DNA of 64,000 bases from Hofstenia miamia (Eukaryota; Xenacoelomorpha; Acoela). This document shows, piece after piece, positions 36,261 to 49,741 of this stretch. Location: contig SCFE01000098.1 of the NCBI GenBank assembly GCA_004352715.1, positions 1,443,473-1,507,472 on the forward strand, written 5' to 3'. Both the position numbers and the translations under genes were made by a program. Positions within the stretch are counted from its first letter, which is position 1, and each line of letters starts with the position of its first letter. A model generated the notes under the pieces. The model worked only from the letters and a program-made list of their open reading frames with translations, did no database searches and had not been told where the DNA came from.

Positions 36261-37809
36261 TTAGTATCGATCGAAAGTTAACGATCTGAAAACAAATATT
36301 GAATGATGTGATGATGGCATAATCAATGTACAAACAAACCAATATTATGTCTTAATTGATTACTGTTGAATGTAAAGCGTGAAAACGTCAAACAACGATA
36401 ATTTTCTTTTCGATAACTGTGTTTGCTGAGCTAATTAACAATTTGCTCTGTGTTATTCCCTCATCAGTATTCAGCTATTGATCTTAACTTGTCATACGGC
36501 ACTTACATCCAAAAACATATCTACTTGTAGCTTTATCAATACAAACAACATTAAACGTCATTTGGTGCAATACAATACTTTAAAAATCCAAATTTTAAAA
36601 TTACATTTCATATAATGCTATAAATTAAAGCAGATTGATTCTCATTTAGAAGAATAAGAAAACTATAGTTTTCAGTATTCACGTAATCCAGTTAATACTT
36701 GATTTGTACAAAACTCGTTTATTTCAAAAATAGCCTTAGTAATTTTACTGATGAAATTATATCCGAAAGATATTGTAGGTCAAAGCAGTTACATTATTTG
36801 TATACGAATCGATCGATACCTCACTATTTACAGTTATATAAGTAGCATATCATAAATTTTGAAGTTCGTGATTTGAAAAAATCAGGATTTCGACCCAATT
36901 ATCAACTTATTCTCAGCGTATTCTTAAATTTATATTATGTAAAACATGTAGAAATTACAATGAAGAAAAAGAGGTAGATAGTTTTAGCTAATCTTAGCAA
37001 ATTTGAAAATAAAAAAGTAGTTTTAAAATAAACTTTCTACATCATCAATTATATGATATATAGATTTTCCAAAATAATAAAATGAATCATATATTAAAAG
37101 TGGAATTTGAATAATCAAAATATTATTAGTACTATTACAAAATTTTCAGTAATCGTTAGATTATGAATGTAATTCTGAAGCTAGGTGTCTAAGGAGCGTA
37201 AGTTGTACTTTAACAGTTTTAAGAAATTTTCTAAAACATTTTTTCTAAAATAATATTGCTCGCGAATTTTGCGTAATAAAATTTTCTATTGATAGCGACT
37301 CTAAATTAAAGTCAGTTCTAAAAATTTCATATTGACAAATATGAGAATGAAAAAAAATTAAGGTGGGAAAAGAATCTATTTGAAAACTGCTTACCGCACT
37401 TTGACACTGCTTAAATTTTATTTTTACAAAAAGGAACAAAGATAAATGGTCAATTTTCATTTTAGTACTGCAAAAATCCAATATTTGTCTATGACAATAA
37501 TTATTCATCGTGATATTAGGATATATTTAATAATTTGAATTAATGTTGCGATTGTCTGTTGGACATTATTCTGTTAACTGCGTCAATTTTAGTTTTACTG
37601 TTCAAACAAATTACATATCAGTATTTAATATTCTGAAATGATATTTACTAAAGTATACAATTGACAAATTCTTAACAAAGAATTTTTGTATGTAGTTGTA
37701 TGTAGAATAGCAATAGGGCTAGAATGATTTATCAAACTAAATTGAATTGAACTATAAATTCGAACTTTAGAATATTTGGTATCAATGAAATTTATGGATT
37801 AAAATTCGA

Positions 37810-37838
37810 CTATATATATACTATATATATTTATATAT

Positions 37839-37876
<38 letters not shown>
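37810..37876. repeat. Compound (TA)n/(CA)n microsatellite
   Basis: TA runs with an internal ACACACACAC block. Confidence 0.9.
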
Positions 37877-37877
<1 letters not shown>

Positions 37878-38368
37878 CATTTCAACTTCTTAAGCAAGTA
37901 GAGTGATTTTCTGTTCATTTGCCTATTTAATAAAGTTGACTTTTTATGATTTTTAATAATAAGGCTTCAATTATTTTTGATTTATTCCAACATAAAATTG
38001 TTTGGGTTGATATTTCGTGTATGTTGGAAATATGTAGTGTTGGAGATTGAGGATGTCTATTAACAAGCATGGATTTCCGAGTCTCCAATTGCGAATAATC
38101 TCATCGGTGTATGTCTTTCCTTAACATTAGAAGTACCATTACTCCTTGAGATTCATTTTACATGTAGCATTTCAATTAAAAAATTTTGTAAAAGAGTGAA
38201 AAAAATTTTACTTATGGAAATTCGAATAGATTACCGATATTTTTGGATGTGTACATGCCTGCTGTTGTTATTAATGAATGCATAGGCAGGTAATTTTAAT
38301 TTGAATCAATTTTGACACATTTGGTACTTCTAGTGTTAAACAACACAGTTATAAAAATATGCTATTCA

Positions 38369-38391
38369 TATATATATATATATATATATAT
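38369..38391. repeat. (TA)n microsatellite
   Basis: About eleven TA units. Confidence 0.9.
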
Positions 38392-40857
38392 GACGAAAAA
38401 TATTTATAGTGAATGTTGATTAGCAGCTCACATAGTTTGTTGCTGTTTGAAATTTTCAATCACCTGCTCATTCCATTTCGATTACTATTTGTAGAATTTT
38501 AGGAAATAGTTTGTAACATTTGAGGGACTGAGCCAGAAAAACCCGATCGATATTCATTACTAATATGTCACAAATTGTAGTTTTAGTATAAAAATATCTC
38601 AAGGAATAACTTATTTATGGTAGTTTTGAGAAGTAAAACTAGTGATTTCTTTTGTTATATAAAATTTTGTCAGTTTCATTTATTAAATCAATATATAAAT
38701 ACAAAAAATTTTGAAAATTTTTCCCCAATATAAATTGTATAATCATGAAAATCTTTTCATTTAAAATTTACGTTGTAGATTGAATTTAGGTTTTCAGCAC
38801 TTAGTATGAAGTTATAGCAATAAATAAAAAACTTTAAACATCTGTATGAGATAAGTGCTATGATTTCTTTCTTGTACAATTCCTTGATGAAACATGCGTT
38901 TTATAGTTCAAGAGCATTTTTCTCACACGGGGGTAACGTCTCTTCCATTTAAAACTGCTGTAATTTACACCCGCACTTTATGATTCAACTGAAAGCAATT
39001 TCTGCAGAACAATTCGACAATAACTTTTATCAAAGTTTCCGAAAAATTCGTTGAGGAGGCGTTGCAAACTCAGTGACCTTTTTAGGAACAAATATTAAAA
39101 GGAAATTTGACTAATTACGCTTTTAGCAGTAGTCAATTTTTCCTCAATTTGTTTTGTTTTGATAATTTAATAGCACATTCCAGCATACAGAAAATTAACT
39201 GCGAATATTATCTAATCACCTTTCAACATTCCCTAAACAGTATTTTCAGAATTTCATTGTGATAACTTTGAAGGACCTTCACCAAAGACTTGCACAGTCA
39301 TAAAATATTGATTTGTTGATATTAAAACAAGTACATTTTAAGAGCTTCAATGTCCACTAAGTTAATAACTAAGCGATATTCTCAGGTCAAATAAAAGTAA
39401 GAATTATTTTCAAAAATTCTTCTAGAGATATTTCAAAATATATTTCCAATATTAATGATAAACACCAGTTCATTTATTACAAAAAAATGAAGTAAACAAT
39501 AATTTAAAAATAACAAAGCTATTATTTATATTAGTTAATTGATTTTCGGTAGTATTACTAAATTAAGGTTTAGTGATTCTATTTTAAGAACTGGTTTTAC
39601 AGTAAGTACAATCTAATGTGATTTTTGTCAAACACATAATTGTAATCGCATCATTAAATTTTAAATTGCCAAAATAAACACTTGGTGAGATTGATAACTT
39701 AAGATTTTGAATCACCTGTAAACTGTCTGCTCAGTATTTGGAAACATCAAAACATTTCTACCATTAAAGACTACTTGTGCATCTCGATTTATTAAAACTA
39801 AGCAAACAATCTTAACTTTCTATTGCTAAAGTCTAACTGAAAATTAACTCGATTTATTTGCCCAGCGGTCGCTTTACATTGACGTACAAACATTAACTTA
39901 CTAGTAACAGTGAAACCATATTAAAAAAAACTTTATTTTCAACATTTAATCGTTTTTTATATTATATCCAATATGAAAAAATTGAATTCTCTATTAAAAT
40001 ATTCCTGATAAATATATTTTCAATGTCAAAGTATGCATTATAGAATTCCCTTTGTAAAATTCCTTGCAGTGATAGAGTTGAGTGGAATGCATATTATACA
40101 GAACTGAAAAAAATTATAAAAATTAAACTACCTGTCCGACTACATAAAGAGGAAAATATGATTCGATTACTTAACGAATTTGATATAGAATGTTGGGGAT
40201 CAACATATTTCTCGCATATTTGTAAAAATAAACTATAGATAGCAGCATGTGCAATTAATTCAAAAATGTTTTCTTCACTAGAAGTTTTATTAATTACGAA
40301 GAAGTTTTACTAATGTATGTATACAGTCTCTATCAAAATTATCACATATAGATAATTGCAGATTAACTTAATTACTACAGAGATTTATGAGTGGATTTAA
40401 AGTATTCAATGTTTGCTTATCCTTAGCAGAATATTTTTTAGTAATTGAAAAAATTAAATATTTAATTTTAAAAAACCTTTAGTTCATGAAGCATAATGTT
40501 ATTAATGATTTACAGTTTAATTAGACAATTAAGCACTTGCATGTAAAAATATAATTGAATGAAAAAATTCACAAACCTAAAAATAGAATTTCAAACTTTG
40601 TGGAATGCATTAGCATTGTATTGACATTTCTCAAGATCTTTAACACTATTGCCTTTCTATATGGAAAAGAATCAATGAGGTCTTCAATTTATTTATTAGG
40701 AATATGGGTTAGGAATCTCTTCTATTGATTGCATACCTCTACCAATACAATATTATATTTCTGACAAATTTTGCTATTATCATTTACCAGAATATAAAAA
40801 TTGTAGTACTACACACTATTTGTAGCTTTTAATGTGCTCTAAGAAATACTTTCCACT

Positions 40858-40885
40858 TTATATATTATATATATATATATATATT
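40858..40885. repeat. (TA)n microsatellite
   Basis: TA-rich run of about 28 bp. Confidence 0.85.
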
Positions 40886-43800
40886 CTGTTGAGGAAAACT
40901 ATACCCATTTGGTTTTGGATCCAGTTGTAATTTTGTATTGCATAATCCAGCAATTAAATATCAATTATTTGATTAAACCTAAGATGTTGCAATACATGTG
41001 GGTGGGACGGTATATCACTTCATTTTTGAAAATGAAGTTTCAAATGTGAACTTAATATAGTAATAACTTATATTTAGCTAGGATGAAGGGCAAGCGAAAT
41101 AGAAAGCAATTATGAGTTTAACGTATATTATTTTTCCTGAAGCAACTTATATTAATAAGCAATGTCTGTTATTCTATAACATTTGCTATAACTAAAAGCT
41201 AAGTTGAAACTTTTTAATACAGAAATAATCGAGTTTCAATAAACGTCGATAAACCAGGATATTGGACAGTAAAGTACTGAAATCGCAATATTTTAAAAAA
41301 AACACACAGTTACGTACCGAATCAAAAAATACCGTCGAACTCTACTCTTGGCTTGTTAAATAACGATTTTTCGATTACTTAGATTTCTGCCTTAAAATTC
41401 ACATAGAAATTTTAGTATGGACAGTTAACAAGGCCTAGTTTCATTAGCATTATAAATATTGATGTTATTATCATTCTCGCAAAAAAGGTACCGGTATATA
41501 TCGACATCTACCCTTCAGATTTTTTCACAATCATTACAAAATTTTAGTAAATATAGGTCAATTTTTAAAGTATCCACTAAAACACTTGCTATGTATTCTC
41601 TTCTCGCTCATTGTTACAAATCAAATATACAGTGTACTCGATGAGAAATTATTGTTTTCCGTACATTGAAGGCATTTTTTAAGGAATTAATCATGGATGG
41701 GCAATTCAATATTAGTAAAGATTGTGAATATTTACCCATCTATATTTATTCAAGTACATTTGTGATATGAATTCCACTTGCGTGGGTCTGTGAGATATTA
41801 GATCTAGGCCATAGTTTACAACTTTCGTCTGATTAGAAATTCAAATATATATTAAATTTGAAAAGATGAAAAGATGGGACTTCGTCAATCTATTGACACA
41901 AGATTGTCAATTGAAAAATAATTTAAGTCTATAATTCTAACTTCCATGTGTTACCAGGTTTCCAAATTAAAATTTGTTTGCAGTTGACCATACTGACAAG
42001 TTTCCGATATTGAACATTTGAGCTGAGCAATCAACATCAGAAAAAATTTAATAAAAAGTTTAAGTTTGTGTCAATATTACAGTTGCAATAAGTTGTGACA
42101 ATTTTTATATATGATTAAGCATCTATCAATTTAGTAATATCAAAGTTTAACACGTGTGGCCAAATGACGCACTAGCCACTGCTTTTAGTTAATTTATATG
42201 TTACAATAAGAAGTTTTTGTGTTTTGTTATTTTGAAAAATCACTCATATAAATCTTCAAGTGTATAAATTTGTAAAAAGAATATTCTATTAAGGAAATTT
42301 AGTTTTTACTGAAAAAAAAATATTTTCATTTAAGAAATGATTTATTACTGACCCAGAGTTGAAACTGGGTCGAATGACAAAATCCATTCAACTTTTGTGA
42401 ATTTTAACATGTTCAAAAAAGAACTTATTATTTTGTAGAAAAGTGGATTGCATTTTACAAAAATGATCATAATAAATCAAAAATAAATTACATATTTATG
42501 CGAGATATAAAAATTATTGGTTCCTCAGGTATGAAGTAGTTGGAAAGTTAGTGCGTGTAGAATTGGGTCAGAAAAAAATAAATAATGTAAAACGTAATTT
42601 TAGCAGTATAATAATATAATTATAAGTTTGGTCTCATTTATATGGTATTAATCATCACAATAATTAAATATTATATTTGAGTTTTCTCCGTTACACACAT
42701 AAAAATAAGTGAAAAGCAGTTAATGCCTCGCATTTATAAGTAATATTTGAATTTTATTTATTTTATTCAATAAATGAATTTTATCTGAAATGCACTTTGT
42801 TTGAGTATGAATTTGAATATCGTTTTCTAAACATATATTCTATATCATACAAAGATCTCTACACATTTCCTCTTACATTTATAAAATTTCAAATCATATT
42901 GTTCTATAATAATTTGCAAAAATTTTCGAAAGGACTAAATTTAAATTTGAAAGGAGTCTATTAAATTTAATTTCTCTAGTATATACGAAATATGCGATGT
43001 TCTTATAACCTATAATCACAAGAACCTTTACTAAGCGAAATTTTCTCATCGTCGAATTATGGAATAATTCTATAAAAATAAGAATTTTCTAAAAGTTCAA
43101 AGAATTTATGTAATTTATGTTATTTGATATTTACAAGGGCGTTTCATATGAATTAATCAATAATTTCTGAGATAAATGCCAAGTCCTTTCTTTGTTAAAA
43201 ACTTTCACTTAAGTATTTTGAATTAAGATACTGAATTTTCAATTTCAAAATTCAACTCGTGACTTAAATTTTTCTCAATTCCCTTCAACCAATCAAATTT
43301 CATTAAAATGTATCGATGACATATTATTTCAAGTTACTTCAAGTGATCCAAGGAATTAGAAAATACCCTAGATAATTCCTATTTCTAAGGGCTTTCAAAC
43401 AGATATTTTATTGTAGCTTTCAATCCATCAAAAGTTCGCCATTTTAAATTTCCCTTGTTTTCATGAAAAACAATTTTCGTTTTTCTGCTTAATAGTAAAA
43501 ATCCAGATTGCATCAGCAATTTTTGAAAATATATAATGCATGTGTAAATATTTTCTATTTTTGAAATTTATATGTGCTTTATAATATAAACGTTGTAGAT
43601 TGATGTGTAAGTATCTAAAACAACTTCATAAATTTTGTAGCAGATAAAATTTGTTAACATGTAGCTCATTTTTATGCGTATGTTATCTTGTTTGCCTCTA
43701 CTATAATAGGCACATTTGCTTTGTAGAATTTTGATTTGAGATGAATCCTCAGACTTTGATCTCAATCATCGAGTAGCTAATTTTCAACAATTCAGAGATT

Positions 43801-45944
43801 AAAACAACATCAAAAGTCTTCTTTGCCTCCTAGATCTCGATCTCTAACGTGTCGAGTACGTGTGTGATGATAAAGGTTGACACCAGAATTGAAGATTACA
43901 AGTAGTTTCATCTTTGCACCATGTGGCAGACAACATGCCTAGTTGGTGTCATCATCGAGTTTTTGTACTTTGCAATAAAATAGATATGCAAAAACATTGA
44001 TTTTTAAAATAGATTATGCTAAGTTGAAAGTCTTAGCAAAATTTTTTATTCTAGTGTATGACATATTTTCTCAGTTTGTAAATATTTGTGGTTTAAATAC
44101 ATAGTTGTTAGTTACAAATATGATACAATATGTTTAATGTGGACTGTTTTCAGTTTTTGAAGAATATATTGTTATTTGTACATTAGATATTGCATATATA
44201 AAAATTTTTATAGCTTTTATACGTGTTCTGAATATTATTAAAAATATATCACACTCTAATACTGTATAAAGTACAATAGTGAGACATCTAGCGACTATTA
44301 CTGTAAATGTATTTGTCTGTAATTCAATAAAGAACTGCATTTAACTTTCCATGTGTTATATAAAAGTTGTAGTTGTGGTTTTGTAATTGCATTAAATCAA
44401 TGAAATTATTAAGGAAACAATAGGAAGCTGAAATTTTTGCAAATATATCGATAATAGAATTTCTTAATAAGTGTAGTACATTGGCATAATTAAACACCTC
44501 AACAAAAGCTACTAATACTACAATTAATGCGTCAATGATAACACGAAGTACAAAAACAATAAGACACAAAAACAAAAACATGGATCACTGGGATTCAAAG
44601 TTGTAGTCATATTAAGAAATATTAAATTGTAAAATACTTAGTGGTTCTTGAATAATTACTTGCATTTATATTAATCATTAGTGTTGAAGCTTGTAATATA
44701 TCTGATTATAGTATTACCTCAGATATCTTACATTTACAAAGGTACCGTAGTTCTATAGTTGACACTTTTACGTGTAGTACTCCTACAGTAAGAATAACTG
44801 TTAGGACCAGGATTTTTAATATAGGGGAGAGGCACAATAACAGGTTAATTTCGTAATTCATAAAATCACCATATACAATGGCACATTTGCGTTGGAAGAC
44901 GCTCCGAATGGGGAGGGGGGTTGGGGCATGGCCCGGTTGCCAACTGGCTACGTCTTTGATGCGTATCTAAACATAATCAAATATTTGTGTAATAGCTATG
45001 TTTGTATGCAGTATGTAGGTGATTCTATACTATATATATTTTGTAAGTATAGAGTAGACAGACTAGACATGCATCTGTTGTTATATTTCATACAAAACAA
45101 AGTAATATATAAGTGGCAATTTAATAAAATTTTTAGGAGGTTTTAAAAAAGAGAACTCAGTAATGATAAGATTCATTGTGAAAATCCTCTCTGTGCCTCA
45201 GAAGAAGGCATGAGAATAATATCGATGAGGGTTTCGTTTATTTCAAATTGATGAATCCAAAGCATTCGATCCTTTGAAGAGATGATAAAACTCTATCTAC
45301 TCTTAGATTAGTATTTGGTGCTAATGATCCAATTTTTATTATTGACTATTACACAATGCGCAATACTTGAACCGAAAACACATGTGCATGCAGTGGATTA
45401 CAAACAAAATTTCACTTACTATACAAGTAAAGACTATATATGTACATGCATATGCCTAAATACTAAATTAGTAATTCAAAACATGTGTGTCAGTATCACG
45501 AATAATAGATTCGTAGAGTAACATAAATTATTTAGTTAAAGTAAAGATAGCTATATACATTTACGCTATGAAATTAACTTCAAAAAGATTCCATATGTTT
45601 CATGCTATTTAGATATAATCATTATATTTAAGTTGTTGATGAGGACCGTTAAAATCTTATAAAAAAGTTCTAAATGTAGAACTGTAACTGTAAAATGCAA
45701 GTGATTGGAATTAATTGTTTTACTTAAACTTGATTTCACTGAAACATAAATTATATAATGCTAAACAAAATATCATCTGCGTGTTCCAACGTCCCTGCAA
45801 AATGTTGATAAACTTGATTCAAGATGTAAGCTTAGATGCCTTATGACAGTAAGGAAAATATTTCGACAGCGACAGCCCACCAAAGATATAAGTGCCTAGG
45901 ACTACTTCTATGTTGTAAAATTAGTACAAATTTAGTTCCGTAAT

Positions 45945-46207
45945 GAATAGTTGATATAATTGAACTTAATGACATGTGTAAAGTTACAAACTGCAACTTA
46001 ATTCAATATGCTGATGATACCTCTATTTTTAGTAGCCATAAATCTGTAAAAACTATTGAATTAAATTTTAATAAGTTGTGTAGGTATTTTAGTATGCATA
46101 AATTGACAATTAACGTAAATAAATTACACTTTTAATATCAATAATAATTGCGGTAAGGATGTTGACACTTTTCGATATTTAGGATTTACTTTTGATTTAA
46201 AGATACA
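45945..46207 (+). mobile_element. LINE copy, left part (interrupted by an 11.3-kb insertion)
   Basis: Encodes TNCNLIQYADDTSIFSS (catalytic YADD near 46007-46018), then FNKLCRYFSMHKLTIN and, after a frame break near 46120-46165, FRYLGFTFDLK up to 46201. It matches the LINE at 61524-62640 segment by segment (NCNLIQYADDTCIFSD and so on). The reading frame resumes at 57526 in the right part. The 5' end is truncated near the NDM motif. Confidence 0.82.
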
Positions 46208-46431
46208 CAGGACTGTCTATTGGAATTGGAATCTAATTGGATTCCAATTGGAAATTGGAATTGGATTGCAATTGGTTGGACAAACAAAATTGGCTATTAA
46301 TTGGATTCCAATTTGATTTTCATTGGAATAATTTTACAAACATTTCCAAATTCACATTTTTTAAAATATCGTTTTCTTAATAATTCCTCATACTCTTATA
46401 ATATTTGTTTTGGATATGGGTCTGATAATAC

Positions 46432-47870
46432 TAGGGCTCTGCGACTCGGGATATTTTTGCTTCAAGCGAGTCAAGTTGAGTCGGGTCTGTCTCTTAAAAT
46501 TCTAGTCTAGTCGGATTTCGAATCTTGTCTAACCACGTAGGCCTATGAATATCATGATTGCAAATCACCAATAAGTAACAAACTGTTTTCCAAACTCGAA
46601 ACAAATATTTTAGCAGTTACATTTGTAATTGATCATTATTGTATTGTATATAGATATAGTATTAACCAATCAGTGCTGATGTTATTGAACTAAAGAATGA
46701 AACCCTATCAAATATCACTTGAATAAATTTTGAAGCTTTTTTCACCAACTTAAAATCGCAACCCTGCTAATGAAGTGTTAATCTAACTTTTACGAAAGAC
46801 AAAAAAAATTCAAAAGAATCCAATCAGCAGGGAGAGGCCACCATCATAATATCAAAACATTCTAACATCTTGATATTAGTAACGCTCATTCAATAGAGAA
46901 TATGCCCAACCACATTGACTTGAAAGAAATGTTTGTAGAAAGGTTTTTTAATTAGAAAATGATATTATTTTTTTTCAATTAGGAAATTTTTTTTAGGATA
47001 TTTATTTATTTAATTCTCTTGTTTTTTTTACAAATCAAGTGATTAACACTTATGAAGAATTAAAACAATAGATAGAAATTAACTTGGTTCTAAAAAATAC
47101 TTTGTCTTGGTTTCGAATGTTTATTGTTCTTGAGGATATAAATTTTTGGTTTTCATTGTTCAATAGCTTTGATATAGTTTATGGACTTTGTCCTATAGTT
47201 TGATAAGTAGTTGGATCTTCTTCGTTTTAGTGAAATTTTTACTGATTTTTTAAAATTTATTGAAATTTTGTTTTTCTTTAATATCTGGATGGAGTTTGTT
47301 CCACAAATCAATTGTAAAATTGGTAAATGATTTTTCAAAGATTTTCTTTTTAAATTTGATTTTGTGATATGTCTTAGTTCGCTTACGTATATTTTTCTGT
47401 AATTCTACTTAAGGTCTTTTCCAAAATAGTAAGAGGCAATTTAATTTTAATAAGTATTCTAATGATTCGATATTATGTTTTTCTAATATTTTACTTTGAT
47501 CGTTTTTACTAGAGATTGTATTAATTTCCCAATTAAAGACCTTTTTAAGTTTCTTAAATATTTTCTTGGTAACATTGGTAAATAAAAAAGAAGAATATGA
47601 AAAATGTGACATTATAAGAGATGTTATTAATACAATCCTCCACTTCATTGGTAATATATGTTGAATCTTAGTTAGAAATTTTCTTCGTAGTTGCATTGAT
47701 CTGATCTGTAAATTAAGGTTCATTGTCAATTTCAATACCAAGATATTTAATTTTCTTAGTTTCATAAATGATATTTTTTTATTATTTATTAAGCAAACAT
47801 ACTCTACACTATTCGTTTTCAATCAATAAAACTCGACCCGACTAGAAATTTCGAATACTTGCACGGCCTA
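46432..47870. mobile_element. hAT-like non-autonomous element with LINE inside
   Basis: Left end TAGGGCTCTGCGACTCGG; the right end read in reverse starts TAGGCCGTGCAAGT, and both are followed by a GAGTCGGG-type stretch. Flanking octamers GATAATAC (46424-46431) and AATAATAC (47871-47878) agree at seven of eight positions, as expected for a hAT target duplication. A LINE fragment (47150-47825) makes up much of its right half. No transposase frame. Confidence 0.5.
47150..47825 (-). mobile_element. LINE fragment, C-terminal part of reverse transcriptase ORF
   Basis: The minus-strand frame 47822-47409 has the thumb-region pattern after the catalytic core (KIQHILPMKWRIVLITSL, then MSHFSYSSFLFTN), and continues with a frame break to the C-terminal LWNKLHPDIKE motif near 47290. 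The layout matches the other LINEs here (MSHLNYANILFTD and TWNSLPKEIKN at 61.7-62.3 kb), but the sequence is a different subfamily. No catalytic YADD is present, so it is 5'-truncated. Confidence 0.75.
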
Positions 47871-47961
47871 AATAATACTATGAATGCAATGCGTCATATC
47901 ATGGTAACTAATTGCAATATTGTGAGCACAAAATAAGTATGTTTTCTAAAATTTTATTTGA

Positions 47962-48176
47962 TTAGAACACAATGACTTGAAAAGTATTATTGTGATTTTG
48001 TATTCTAATAGGACAGCATATGATAAACAAATTCTTAAATTCATTGGTTGCATTGTTATTTATGTCCTTTAGTTGAGCCTGCACAGCAATTCCCGCATGA
48101 TATGATACACATACATGTGTGTGTGGTGTCATATTTGGCAAAATTTCGAATACATAACTTTTTGGATAGTTGATGT
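47962..48176 (-). other. Open frame of unknown origin next to the Polinton-like terminal repeat
   Basis: About 70 codons with ordinary composition (VFEILPNMTPHTHVCVSYHAG and on) end at 47962. The frame continues into the terminal repeat, where it is surely not coding. Could be a residue of the interrupted element; no family recognised. Confidence 0.25.
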
Positions 48177-48177
48177 C

Positions 48178-48741
48178 AGTAGTATTTAGAGAGTCGTACC
48201 CCGTGCCACTTTTTTCTGATTGGTCGAGAGGTGGGTCGTAACCCGTGCCACTTTTTTGTGATTGGTCGAGAGAGGTGGTCTTTGACCTGAGACGTCGAGG
48301 ATATTGGCGGGGGTGTTTTACTGACGTCATGCATGTACTTTTACTAGTTTTTGTGTTAATTACATGTATTACTTTCACACATTAAATTGCATTTTTAGTT
48401 TTACTTTCTCACATTAACTTTATATGTATTATTTCCCACATTTACACACTTGTTTAAAAAGTGGAATCAAAAATATTCCCAAGTAACAATAATTTACAGA
48501 CTTGTTTAAAAAAGTAAAAATAATTTACATACTTGTTTAAAAAGTGGAATCGAAAAATATTTCCAAGTAAAAATAAATATAAATAATAATATTTAATAAA
48601 CGTACGTGGTAAAACCCACATACGTGTTGAAGACAAGACAAAACTGTAATTTATTCTACACTTTGCTTATAATGACCATGTATATCGTACTATTATATTT
48701 GTCTATTGTGCAAGTTGTTGAAGGAATTCTGTAGGAAACAA
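48178..48741 (+). repeat. Left terminal inverted repeat of the Polinton-like element
   Basis: In order from the outside: AGTAGTA, two repeats of GTGCCACTTTTTT..GATTGGTCGAGAG (inverted CCAAT boxes at about 48219 and 48262), TGACCTGAGACG, TGACGTCA (CRE, near 48322), about three CTTTCNCACATTAA repeats, a hairpin (48600-48625), and a block up to GAATTCTGTAGGAAACAA at the gap. Each has a counterpart in the right repeat. Confidence 0.85.
48600..48625. repeat. Hairpin in left terminal repeat
   Basis: ACGTACGTGG, loop TAAAA, CCCACATACGT: a near-perfect stem. The same hairpin lies inverted at 55613-55638. Confidence 0.8.
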
Positions 48742-49741
48742 NNNNNNNNNNNNNNNNNNNNNNNNNNNNNNNNNNNNNNNNNNNNNNNNNNNNNNNNNNN
48801 NNNNNNNNNNNNNNNNNNNNNNNNNNNNNNNNNNNNNNNNNNNNNNNNNNNNNNNNNNNNNNNNNNNNNNNNNNNNNNNNNNNNNNNNNNNNNNNNNNNN
48901 NNNNNNNNNNNNNNNNNNNNNNNNNNNNNNNNNNNNNNNNNNNNNNNNNNNNNNNNNNNNNNNNNNNNNNNNNNNNNNNNNNNNNNNNNNNNNNNNNNNN
49001 NNNNNNNNNNNNNNNNNNNNNNNNNNNNNNNNNNNNNNNNNNNNNNNNNNNNNNNNNNNNNNNNNNNNNNNNNNNNNNNNNNNNNNNNNNNNNNNNNNNN
49101 NNNNNNNNNNNNNNNNNNNNNNNNNNNNNNNNNNNNNNNNNNNNNNNNNNNNNNNNNNNNNNNNNNNNNNNNNNNNNNNNNNNNNNNNNNNNNNNNNNNN
49201 NNNNNNNNNNNNNNNNNNNNNNNNNNNNNNNNNNNNNNNNNNNNNNNNNNNNNNNNNNNNNNNNNNNNNNNNNNNNNNNNNNNNNNNNNNNNNNNNNNNN
49301 NNNNNNNNNNNNNNNNNNNNNNNNNNNNNNNNNNNNNNNNNNNNNNNNNNNNNNNNNNNNNNNNNNNNNNNNNNNNNNNNNNNNNNNNNNNNNNNNNNNN
49401 NNNNNNNNNNNNNNNNNNNNNNNNNNNNNNNNNNNNNNNNNNNNNNNNNNNNNNNNNNNNNNNNNNNNNNNNNNNNNNNNNNNNNNNNNNNNNNNNNNNN
49501 NNNNNNNNNNNNNNNNNNNNNNNNNNNNNNNNNNNNNNNNNNNNNNNNNNNNNNNNNNNNNNNNNNNNNNNNNNNNNNNNNNNNNNNNNNNNNNNNNNNN
49601 NNNNNNNNNNNNNNNNNNNNNNNNNNNNNNNNNNNNNNNNNNNNNNNNNNNNNNNNNNNNNNNNNNNNNNNNNNNNNNNNNNNNNNNNNNNNNNNNNNNN
49701 NNNNNNNNNNNNNNNNNNNNNNNNNNNNNNNNNNNNNNNNN
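48742..49741. other. Assembly gap (exactly 1000 N)
   Basis: Placeholder-length N run that truncates the left terminal repeat and the helix-turn-helix fragment. Confidence 0.95.

Larger units (their letters stand above)
36261..45944. other. Gene-poor region
   Basis: Nearly 10 kb without a convincing frame, RNA gene or inverted-repeat element. Contains microsatellites at 37810-37876, 38369-38391 and 40858-40885 and a G-rich patch near 44890-44960. Probably intergenic, possibly with regulatory DNA of the bsx-like gene. Confidence 0.45.

Noticed and set aside
43830-43970. Imperfect inverted repeat (GACACC near 43880, GGTGTC near 43945)
   Set aside because: Stem too short and loop too long to argue for a structured RNA or element.
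44892-45146. 84-codon plus-strand frame starting in the G-rich patch
   Set aside because: Starts at TTG, no family resemblance, rest is low-quality sequence.
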